From NCBI GenBank assembly GCA_003558175.1, contig PWMO01000398.1, positions 1 to 12,286 of the forward strand: 12,286 nt of DNA, written 5' to 3'. Below the pieces are notes generated by a model. It ran no database searches, was not told the origin of the DNA, and was given only the letters and a program-made list of their open reading frames with translations. Of the stretch, positions 6,535 to 12,286 are shown piece by piece; position 1 is the stretch's first letter, and every line of letters begins with the position of its first letter. Source of the stretch: Spirochaetaceae bacterium. GTDB taxonomy: Bacteria > Spirochaetota > Spirochaetia > DSM-27196 > PWMO01. The translations under genes and the position numbers were made by a program.

Positions 6535-9198
6535 CTACTTGCTGTTGCGAACCACCGCGTGAGCAGCGGCGAGCCGGGCAATCGGCACGCGGTACGGCGA
6601 ACAGGAGACGTAGTTCATGCCGACCCGGTAGCAGAAATCGATCGATGACGGATCCCCACCGTGTTCACCGCAGATACCGACCTTGAGCTCCGCATTCCCG
6701 GCACGGCCGCGGGTAGTGCCGATTTCCACCAGTTGTCCGACACCTTCCTGATCCAACTGCGCGAACGGGTCCTGCTCCAGAATCCCCTGCTCTATGTAGT
6801 GCGGCAGGAAGGACCCCACGTCGTCACGAGAATAGCCGAAGGCCATCTGCGTCAGGTCGTTTGTTCCAAATGAGAAGAAGTCTGCGACCTTGGCGACCTC
6901 GTCGGCAACCAGCGCTGCACGCGGGATCTCGATCATGGTACCGATCAGGTACTTGACCTTGACCTTCTTTTTGGAGAGCACGCGCTCACAGACCGCTTCG
7001 GCGTTCTTGCGCAGAACCTCGAGTTCTTTGACCGTTCCGATGAGCGGAATCATGATCTCGGGATAGACCTTGGTTCCGGCTGCGGCCACTTCAGCCGCCG
7101 CGGTGATGATTGCTTCTACCTGCATGTCGTAGACTTCCGGGTAGGTGATGCCGAGCCGGCAGCCGCGATGCCCGAGCATCGGATTGAGTTCATGCAGCGA
7201 GTCGATCTTGGACTTCAGCTTCGCCGGGCTGATCCCGACGCTCTCGGCGAGGTCCTTGATGGCCTCTTTGGTTTGCGGCACAAACTCGTGCAGCGGCGGA
7301 TCGAGCAGGCGGATGGTCACCGGAAAGCCATCCATGGCCTTGAAGATGCCCTTGAAGTCCTTCTTCTGATACGGGAGCAGTTTCTTGAGCGCTTTCTCGC
7401 GCGCCGCGAGATCCTCGGCAACGATCATCTGACGGAAAATGCCGATACGCTCGTTCTCAAAGAACATGTGCTCCGTGCGGCAGAGGCCGATCCCTTCCGC
7501 GCCAAAAGCTCGGGCTCGCTTGGCATCACCCGGTGTATCAGCATTGGTACGGATGTTGAATCCCACCTGGTCCATTCCCGCTCGACGAGCCGAGCCACGG
7601 ATCTTATCGGTCCAGGAGAGGAAGGTCTGCAGTTCACCGGAGATCTTCGGCTGCACCAGGTCCAGGTGTCCGGAGTAGATCTCACCGGTTGAGCCGTCAA
7701 TGGTGATGAAGTCACCTTCTTTGAACTTCTTGTCCTTGATGGTCATGGCCTTGCCGGAGACGATGACGTCTTTGGCGCCGGCAACACACGGAGTTCCCAT
7801 GCCGCGAGCGACTACCGCCGCGTGGCTGGTCATACCGCCGGTTGAGGTGAGAATACCTTCCGACGCGTGCATACCGCCGATGTCTTCGGGCGAGGTCTCT
7901 TTGCGCACCAGCAGCACTTTCTTGCCTTCTTTGACCCAGGCTTCAGCGTGATCTGCGGTAAATACGATCTGGCCGGTGGCGGCTCCGGGAGAGGCGTTCA
8001 GGCCCTTGGCCAGCGGCTTGACCGTCTTCTTGGCCTTGGGATCGATCATCGGATGAAAGACCTGATCGAGCAGCTCCGGCGTGACCCGCTGGATCGCGAC
8101 GTCTTCAGTGATCTGCCCTTCTTTCACCATGTCAACCGCGATCTTGACCGCGGCGGCCCCGGTGCGCTTGCCGTTTCTGGTCTGCAGAATATAGAGGTGG
8201 CCCTGCTGAATGGTGAACTCCATGTCCTGCATGTCTTTGTAGTGCGCCTCGAGGCGGTCTTTCACCGCAACCAGCTCTTCGTAGATCTTCTTGTTCTTCT
8301 GCGCCAGGGTCTTGATCGCCATGGGGGTTCGAATACCGGCGACAACGTCTTCACCCTGAGCATTGATCAGATACTCACCGTAGAAAACCTTCTGACCGGT
8401 AGCCGGGTCGCGTGAAAAACAGACGCCCGTTCCGGAGTCATCTCCGAGGTTGCCGTAGACCATCGACTGCACGTTGACGGCGGTTCCCTTCAGCCCCGTA
8501 ATGTTGCTGAGCTTGCGGTACTGAATGGCTCGCGGGTTGTTCCAGCTGCCGAACACAGCGTTGATTGCCGCCCAGAGTTGATCGATCGGCTTCTGCGGAA
8601 AATTCTTGCCGGTGTTCTTCTTGTAGACTTCTTTGTAAAGGTCGACGACTTCCTTGAGGTCAGCGGCGTCCAGCTCGGTATCGAGCTCAACCTTGCGCTT
8701 TTTCTTGACCTTCTCAAGCTGCGCTTCAAAGTGCTCGTGATGGACACCCATGACAACGTTCCCGAACATGTTGATAAAACGACGGTACGAGTCCCACGCA
8801 AATCGCGGATTTCCGCTGAGTTCCGCCAGTCCCTCGGCAGCCTTGTCATTGAGTCCGAGATTGAGAACCGTGTCCATCATGCCGGGTAATGAGGCAGCGG
8901 CGCCGGAACGCACCGATACCAGCAGTGGATCATTGGCGTCTCCGAGCTTTTTTCCCATGAGTTTCTCGAGGCGGTCGAGATGCTCTTCTACCTCTTTCTC
9001 GAGCCCGTCCGGGTACTTCTGGCCGTGCTCAAAGTAATGCTCACAGACCTCGGTTGAAATGGTAAAACCGGGCGGTACCGGCACCCCCGCCGCAGTCATC
9101 TCGGCCAGGTTCGCACCCTTGCCGCCCAGTAGTTGTCGCATCTGAGCGGAGCCCTCGGCGCTCCCCCCTCCAAAGAAATAGACGTTCTTCTTCGCCAT
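6535..9198 (-). CDS. ppdK: Pyruvate, phosphate dikinase
   Basis: Cytoplasmic enzyme interconverting pyruvate + ATP + Pi and phosphoenolpyruvate + AMP + PPi. In fermentative bacteria it often runs toward pyruvate as a PPi-linked replacement for pyruvate kinase, or toward PEP for gluconeogenesis. The length of 887 residues is full (about 870-890 for the family). The N-terminal ATP-grasp domain shows GGKGANLAEM and VSVRSGAAASLPGMMDT. The swivelling domain has the phosphohistidine in GGMTSHAAVVARG (His459). The C-terminal TIM barrel shows Arg574 in CRTEHMF, Arg630, Glu757 in MIEIPRAAL, GTNDLTQ with Asp781, and the catalytic Cys843 in GICGEHGG. All expected catalytic residues are present. ATG 9198 has only a weak GGGGG upstream, 11 bases away. 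It has its own sigma-70-type promoter and is followed by three hairpins. Confidence 0.98.
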   Translation of the reverse strand: MAKKNVYFFGGGSAEGSAQMRQLLGGKGANLAEMTAAGVPVPPGFTISTEVCEHYFEHGQKYPDGLEKEVEEHLDRLEKLMGKKLGDANDPLLVSVRSGAAASLPGMMDTVLNLGLNDKAAEGLAELSGNPRFAWDSYRRFINMFGNVVMGVHHEHFEAQLEKVKKKRKVELDTELDAADLKEVVDLYKEVYKKNTGKNFPQKPIDQLWAAINAVFGSWNNPRAIQYRKLSNITGLKGTAVNVQSMVYGNLGDDSGTGVCFSRDPATGQKVFYGEYLINAQGEDVVAGIRTPMAIKTLAQKNKKIYEELVAVKDRLEAHYKDMQDMEFTIQQGHLYILQTRNGKRTGAAAVKIAVDMVKEGQITEDVAIQRVTPELLDQVFHPMIDPKAKKTVKPLAKGLNASPGAATGQIVFTADHAEAWVKEGKKVLLVRKETSPEDIGGMHASEGILTSTGGMTSHAAVVARGMGTPCVAGAKDVIVSGKAMTIKDKKFKEGDFITIDGSTGEIYSGHLDLVQPKISGELQTFLSWTDKIRGSARRAGMDQVGFNIRTNADTPGDAKRARAFGAEGIGLCRTEHMFFENERIGIFRQMIVAEDLAAREKALKKLLPYQKKDFKGIFKAMDGFPVTIRLLDPPLHEFVPQTKEAIKDLAESVGISPAKLKSKIDSLHELNPMLGHRGCRLGITYPEVYDMQVEAIITAAAEVAAAGTKVYPEIMIPLIGTVKELEVLRKNAEAVCERVLSKKKVKVKYLIGTMIEIPRAALVADEVAKVADFFSFGTNDLTQMAFGYSRDDVGSFLPHYIEQGILEQDPFAQLDQEGVGQLVEIGTTRGRAGNAELKVGICGEHGGDPSSIDFCYRVGMNYVSCSPYRVPIARLAAAHAVVRNSK

Positions 9199-9254
9199 AG
9201 TCGAAATTACCCCCGAATTGCTTTTGCTTAGAAATGGTTTTGTCTTGGTGTGTC

Positions 9255-9283
9255 AGGCTACTGGAAAACGGCCCCGGTGTCAA
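9255..9283 (-). promoter_or_regulatory. Sigma-70-type promoter of ppdK
   Basis: Minus strand: TTGACA (9278-9283, perfect -35), a 17-base spacer, then TAGCCT (9255-9260, three of six to TATAAT). The predicted start near 9248 gives a leader of about 50 bases. The -35 lies in the loop of the hairpin that follows the sigma gene. Confidence 0.55.
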
Positions 9284-9300
9284 CAGAACAACCCGGGACC
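9265..9300 (-). terminator. Possible intrinsic terminator after the sigma gene, overlapping the ppdK promoter
   Basis: On the minus strand GGTCCCGG and CCGGGGCC form an 8-bp stem with one G-U pair around 15 bases, followed by GTTTTCC. It lies about 70 bases past the sigma gene's stop. The large loop and short T-run make termination partial at best. Confidence 0.4.
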
Positions 9301-9370
9301 GCTTGCTATCGCCTTGCTGGTAGTGAAGATATAGTGTCGACTTAACGCGCTTCGGCACAGCTCGCGCCGC

Positions 9371-10255
9371 TTACGCTACATAGCTCTCCAGCAGCTGGCT
9401 GCGCTTCGGATGCTGCAGCCGCTTGAGAGCCTTCTTCTCGATCTGTCGGATGCGCTCTTTGGTGAGCTTGTACTTGTCGCCAATCTCTTTCAGCGACAGC
9501 GGGCTGCGCCCGTTCAATCCGAACCGATACTGAATAATCTCCGACTCCTTGTCGGTCAAGGTAGCCAGAACTTCGTTGATATCGTCTTTCAGCGCCTGTT
9601 CGATCAACTGCGTCTCAGGCGGCTTGTATCCTTCGTCCTCGACAAAGTCGCCCAGAATGGAAGAGTCCTTCTCCGCGTAAACCGGTGTCTCGAGCGAGAT
9701 GAGATCCCGCGAAATATTGATCAGGTCGGCAACGTGGTCTTTACTCATGTTGAGTGTCTCAGCAATGCGACGGATCTCGGCGTCTTCGTTGCGCTCGCCT
9801 TGAGTCTCCTTACGCACCTTTTCGATCTGCACCAGTTCATTGGCTCGGTTGAGCGGGAGCCTGATCATGCGCGATTTTTCGCAGATCGCCTTGAGAATGG
9901 CCTGCCGAATCCACCAAACGGCGTAGGAGATGAAGTGATATCCCTTTTCAACGTCGAACCGCTCGATCGCGTTCATGAGACCAATATTGCCTTCACTGAT
10001 GAGGTCGGACAGCGGCAACCCCTGGTTCTGATACTTCTTGGCAACATTGACCACAAACCGCAGATTAGCCTGTACCAGTTTGTCTTTTGCCGATTTTTCG
10101 CCGCGAGCCGCCGCGCGGGCATATTCATTCTCTTCATCGCGCGTGAGCAATGGAATTTTGTTTATCTCTTTCAGGTAAATGGAAAGTACGTTCTCATCAT
10201 CGCGACTGGATCCGCTGTAACGACTGTTTGCTGCTCTCTGTTCAACTTTCGGCAT
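9371..10255 (-). CDS. Short sigma-70-family RNA polymerase sigma factor lacking region 1.1
   Basis: A sigma factor that directs RNA polymerase core to a set of promoters. From ATG 10255 it has 294 residues: region 1.2 at about 19-52, region 2 at 57-127 (NLRFVV, the core-binding DLISEGNIGLM, and YAVWWIRQAI for -10 recognition), region 3 at about 136-212 and region 4 at 225-282 with the helix-turn-helix SLKEIGDKYKLTKERIRQIE. There is no region 1.1 and no non-conserved insert, so it is far shorter than a typical spirochaetal RpoD (about 600 residues). By eye the FISYAVWWIRQ and RLPLN stretches resemble the short primary sigma factors of Bacteroidetes. It could be an RpoS-like alternative factor or an essential second one. 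The start is fixed by AGGAGG 5 bases upstream; an upstream in-frame TTG (10276) lies before the predicted transcript start. The sigma-54 promoter suggests a cascade. Confidence 0.94.
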   Translation of the reverse strand: MPKVEQRAANSRYSGSSRDDENVLSIYLKEINKIPLLTRDEENEYARAAARGEKSAKDKLVQANLRFVVNVAKKYQNQGLPLSDLISEGNIGLMNAIERFDVEKGYHFISYAVWWIRQAILKAICEKSRMIRLPLNRANELVQIEKVRKETQGERNEDAEIRRIAETLNMSKDHVADLINISRDLISLETPVYAEKDSSILGDFVEDEGYKPPETQLIEQALKDDINEVLATLTDKESEIIQYRFGLNGRSPLSLKEIGDKYKLTKERIRQIEKKALKRLQHPKRSQLLESYVA

Positions 10256-10260
10256 GCTAT

Positions 10261-10266
10261 CCTCCT
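10261..10266 (-). promoter_or_regulatory. Shine-Dalgarno of the sigma gene
   Basis: AGGAGG on the minus strand, 5 bases before ATG 10255. Together with the -24/-12 element it leaves a leader of only about 16 bases and selects ATG 10255 over the upstream TTG. Confidence 0.85.
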
Positions 10267-10281
10267 CACTCCTCAATTACT

Positions 10282-10297
10282 TGCAACATTCGTGCCA
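10282..10297 (-). promoter_or_regulatory. Perfect sigma-54 (-24/-12) promoter of the short sigma gene
   Basis: Minus-strand TGGCACG-AATG-TTGCA matches the RpoN consensus TGGCACG-N4-TTGCW at every specified base. It also has the favoured T before and A after the first block. The predicted start is about 10271, 16 bases before the ATG and just ahead of AGGAGG. By a rough count, an exact match is expected about 0.003 times in both strands of a random 12-kb window. Confidence 0.85.
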
Positions 10298-10394
10298 AAA
10301 AGCGCGAGACAACAGCAGCGCAACTCACTGTATTTAAACGACTTAGCGAGGCCTATCGAATGCCGTCGACCCTGCGCTTCGATGCTGGGTCATA

Positions 10395-10426
10395 ATGGCC
10401 CAATCAGAGTCGACATGGCTCAGAGT
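10395..10426. repeat. Direct repeats upstream of the sigma-54 promoter, candidate activator sites
   Basis: ATGGC-ccaa-TCAGAGT (10395-10410) and ATGGCTCAGAGT (10415-10426) repeat the same words with a 4-base insertion in the first copy. They lie about 124-155 bases upstream of the predicted sigma-54 start, the usual place for enhancer-binding proteins. The fit is by position only. Confidence 0.4.
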
Positions 10427-10447
10427 GGCGCAAAATACACCACTTCA

Positions 10448-10461
10448 CACGCATATGCGTG
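10448..10461. promoter_or_regulatory. Perfect 14-bp palindrome in the sigma/groES intergenic region
   Basis: CACGCATATGCGTG is its own reverse complement, the form expected for a dimeric regulator. It lies about 180 bases upstream of the sigma-54 start and about 140 bases upstream of the groES -35. Its left nine bases recur upstream of the lipoprotein promoter (6355-6363). Confidence 0.5.
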
Positions 10462-10475
10462 CGCTCGTGTTCCGG

Positions 10476-10550
10476 CGTCCGATGTCGCGTCCGGATCCCA
10501 CCCGGTGCGACGTCCGTTCCGTTGACCGGGGTTCCCCCGTGGACCGGACG
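10476..10550. repeat. CGTCCG word repeats upstream of the groES promoter
   Basis: CGTCCG occurs at 10476-10481, 10488-10493 and 10511-10516 and inverted (CGGACG) at 10545-10550, with CCGGGG/CCCCCG pairing between the last two. The rest of this 435-base gap (10256-10690) holds the listed promoters and palindromes and no credible gene. A regulator site or a folded transcript is possible; nothing identifies which. Confidence 0.35.
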
Positions 10551-10601
10551 GATGGTACCGCACGATTGTATATCATCGAGGCGGCGTAAGCGACATTTCG
10601 C

Positions 10602-10630
10602 TTGACCCAAAATACCTTAAATCGTATATT
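10602..10630 (+). promoter_or_regulatory. Sigma-70-type promoter of groES
   Basis: TTGACC (10602-10607, five of six), a 17-base AT-rich spacer, then TATATT (10625-10630, five of six). The predicted start near 10637 gives a leader of about 54 bases. There is no CIRCE inverted repeat, so HrcA control is not supported here. Confidence 0.75.
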
Positions 10631-10690
10631 TTGCGACGAACACTGTTCATTCCAAGACATTCATACAAGTGATGCGACAGGAGGAAGAGG

Positions 10691-10957
10691 ATGAAGATAC
10701 AGCCACTCGGAGACCGTGTGCTTCTCAAGATCGAGAAGGAAGAAGAGAAGACCAAGAGCGGGTTATACATTCCCGAGACCGCTCAAGAGAAGACCCAGTC
10801 GGGAACTGTGGTAGCCGTTGGTGACGACAAAGACGTAATCAAGGTTAAGGCCGGGGACAAAGTCATGTACGACAAGTACGCCGGGACCAACATCAAGATC
10901 GACGGCGTCGAGCACCTGATTGTCAAGATGGACGATATCATCGCGATCGTGAAGTAG
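10691..10957 (+). CDS. groES: Co-chaperonin GroES (Hsp10)
   Basis: An 88-residue co-chaperonin that forms the heptameric lid over the GroEL folding chamber in the cytoplasm. It is slightly shorter than E. coli GroES (97). The family start KIQPLGDRVLLK is at residues 2-13, the mobile loop that contacts GroEL includes SGLYIPETAQEK at about 23-34, and the C-terminal strands carry VMYDKYAGT and DDIIAIV. AGGAGG (10679-10684) lies 6 bases before ATG 10691. No groEL follows: the next gene is convergent, so groES is monocistronic, with its own strong promoter and a terminator about 90 bases downstream. From memory, groES and groEL are also separate in Treponema pallidum. It is divergent from the sigma gene. 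Confidence 0.97.
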   Translation: MKIQPLGDRVLLKIEKEEEKTKSGLYIPETAQEKTQSGTVVAVGDDKDVIKVKAGDKVMYDKYAGTNIKIDGVEHLIVKMDDIIAIVK

Positions 10958-11044
10958 CGGCCGAACGACACCGCTCTCGTGCCGCCCTTGCACAAATTGC
11001 ACCAAAAGACGGCACAGGTCAGACGGTCAGTCACTCCATCCCGG

Positions 11045-11080
11045 AAAAAGGCGCAATCATACGGTTGCGCCTCTTTTTTT
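11045..11080. terminator. Bidirectional intrinsic terminator between groES and the helicase gene
   Basis: AGGCGCAATC (11049-11058) pairs with GGTTGCGCCT (11063-11072) over 10 bp including one G-T wobble, with loop ATAC. T7 (11074-11080) follows on the plus strand and A5 (11045-11049) precedes it, giving a T-run for the minus strand too. It serves both convergent genes. Confidence 0.9.
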
Positions 11081-11136
11081 GCGCCCCGTTTCTGCCGCAT
11101 CCCTGGTTTCTATCGCGCCCTTCAGGAGAACGCCAT

Positions 11137-12286
11137 TCAGTCGAACAGGAAGTTCTCTATATCGTCGAGCACCCGGTCTCGCGGTTTAATCGAACGTACG
11201 GTCTGCGGTAACGACTCCAGAAAGACCGTTCCGTACGGTCGGTGCACAACGCGAGAATCGGTGATGATAACCACCCCCCTGTCATCGGCGCGCCGCATCA
11301 GGCGGCCGAATCCCTGCTTGAGCCGTATAACCGCCTCCGGCAGCGACAGTTGGCCGAACGGGCTCCCCCCGTCGCGGCGGATCCGCTCCATGCGGGCCTG
11401 CAGCACCGGATCGGAAGGCACCCGAAACGGCAGACGGCACAGGATAACCACGCGCAGAGTCTGGCCCGGCGCATCGATCCCTTCCCAGAAGCTGTCGGTG
11501 GCAAACAGAACGCTGGCAGCGTCGTCGGTGAATCGACGCAGCAGCCGCGCACGATCATCGTCGCCCTGACGCAGCACGCTGATTCCGGCCGCCTCGAGGG
11601 CGGGCTTCACGTGCTGAAACACGGTGTCCAGCATCGCGTAGGAGGTAAACAGCACCAGCCCCCCGCCCTCGGTAAGCGTCAGCACGTCCGTGACGAAATC
11701 CGCCAGATACGCAAGGTAATCCGCGTCCTGCGGCGCCGGTGCGTCTTCGGGCACCGCAACCAGCACCTGCCGATCGTAGCGATAGGGCGAAGGCAACGAC
11801 TCCAGCAGTACCCGTTCTTCATCGTCCCGCTGCAGTCCGACCCGACCGGCCCAGAAGTCAAACGATCCGTTGACCGTCAGCGTAGCGCTGGTGAAGACCA
11901 CCGTCTCAAACGGATCGTAGACCGCCTCGAGCATGACCGGCCCGATGTCAACGGGTGACGCGACAAATCGTGCGTACGGCTGGCCGGATGCCGCACGGCG
12001 CTCGATCCAGTAGACGGTCTCCGGCTGATCGCCAAAATTGCGCATCTGTTCGCACAGCGCCGCGGCCTCCTGCAGTCGCCGCAGGTGCTGGCGCGTCTCG
12101 AATACCTCCGGGCGTTCACGGTCTTCTTCGTTGAGGCGCCTGACCCGCTCGAAGACGTAATCCGCCAGCGCAAGCATTCGGGACTGAAGTTCGAGCAGCT
12201 CGCTGAACAGCGGCTGCACCGTCCTGTCGGGCACGCTTTCGGTAAGGCGGACGGCTCCCCCTTCCGCATCGAGCAGCGCTACGGCC
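11137..12286 (-). CDS. dinG: DinG/Rad3-family ATP-dependent helicase, C-terminal part (N-terminus outside window)
   Basis: A superfamily 2 DNA helicase of the DinG/XPD type, which unwinds DNA 5' to 3' and resolves structures such as R-loops during repair. The frame is open to the window edge, so the gene starts beyond 12286; the GTG at 12234 is internal. About 382 residues are visible. Counting from the edge, they show the family motifs FTSATL (about 131-136), LVLFTSY (about 210), ATDSFWEGIDAPG (about 262-274) and KQGFGRLMRR (about 323-332), the QGxGRLIR arginine-finger motif. The nucleotide-binding Walker A and DEAH motifs and any iron-sulfur cluster cysteines would be in the missing half, so whether it is the Fe-S or non-Fe-S form cannot be told. 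It is convergent with groES and shares its terminator. Confidence 0.9.
   Translation of the reverse strand, partial: AVALLDAEGGAVRLTESVPDRTVQPLFSELLELQSRMLALADYVFERVRRLNEEDRERPEVFETRQHLRRLQEAAALCEQMRNFGDQPETVYWIERRAASGQPYARFVASPVDIGPVMLEAVYDPFETVVFTSATLTVNGSFDFWAGRVGLQRDDEERVLLESLPSPYRYDRQVLVAVPEDAPAPQDADYLAYLADFVTDVLTLTEGGGLVLFTSYAMLDTVFQHVKPALEAAGISVLRQGDDDRARLLRRFTDDAASVLFATDSFWEGIDAPGQTLRVVILCRLPFRVPSDPVLQARMERIRRDGGSPFGQLSLPEAVIRLKQGFGRLMRRADDRGVVIITDSRVVHRPYGTVFLESLPQTVRSIKPRDRVLDDIENFLFD

Noticed and set aside
10256..10276. TTG at 10276 as start of the sigma gene
   Set aside because: It lies upstream of the predicted sigma-54 transcript start, and AGGAGG points to ATG 10255.
9410..10525. 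Long open frame (371 codons) on the plus strand
   Set aside because: It is antisense to the sigma gene and runs through its promoter. The opposite-strand protein has all sigma regions, whereas this product has no recognisable domain.
10404..10610. Small frames on both strands in the sigma/groES gap
   Set aside because: They lack ribosome binding sites, overlap palindromes and promoters, and show no protein-like composition.
10638..10648. GAAC-ACT-GTTC near the groES transcript start as a LexA box
   Set aside because: The spacer is three bases, whereas the Gram-positive-type box GAAC-N4-GTTC needs four, and flanking bases do not fit.
10567..10690. CIRCE (HrcA) operator before groES
   Set aside because: No TTAGCACTC-N9-GAGTGCTAA-like repeat is present on reading this region.
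10979..11015. GTGCCG/CGGCAC inverted repeat and TTGCAC direct repeats after groES
   Set aside because: The stem is only 6 bp around a 25-base loop, with a much better terminator immediately beyond it.

Overview
The window looks like a chromosomal segment of a free-living spirochaete (Spirochaetota, probably Spirochaetales), with G+C in the high fifties by eye. The inference rests on a run of lipoproteins built from Ig-like, InlB-type and glycine-rich modules, a full-length pyruvate phosphate dikinase, a groES gene with no groEL beside it, and a short sigma-70 factor. No single marker proves the phylum, and there is no rRNA, tRNA, CRISPR array or insertion sequence in the window.

Layout, left to right. 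At 1-1170 (+) lies the 3' part of a TctA-family tripartite tricarboxylate transporter permease. It faces a convergent FadR-type GntR regulator (1269-2006, -), which has a perfect palindrome at its promoter. Then come three lipoprotein genes on the minus strand, read in the order 6179-4908, 4786-4199 and 4193-2136. They share modules: the first has modules 1+2, the second only module 2, the third module 1 followed by two InlB B-repeats and a 250-residue glycine-rich tail. After a 355-base control region rich in hairpins comes ppdK (6535-9198, -), then a 294-residue sigma-70-family factor (9371-10255, -). Divergent from it, across a 435-base intergenic region, is groES (10691-10957, +). A bidirectional terminator separates groES from the C-terminal part of a DinG-like helicase (11137 to the window edge, -).

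The most interesting signal is regulatory. The short sigma gene is preceded by a perfect sigma-54 (-24/-12) promoter match (10282-10297) whose predicted start lies just before the Shine-Dalgarno. A second sigma-54-like element with one mismatch (6256-6271) lies before the lipoprotein cluster. Upstream of both is the nine-base word CACGCATAT, which at the sigma gene forms half of a perfect 14-base palindrome. This suggests an RpoN-to-sigma-70-factor cascade analogous to the RpoN-RpoS pathway of Borrelia, with a surface lipoprotein operon possibly under the same activator. ppdK and groES instead carry sigma-70-type promoters. These are sequence-pattern inferences and were not tested.
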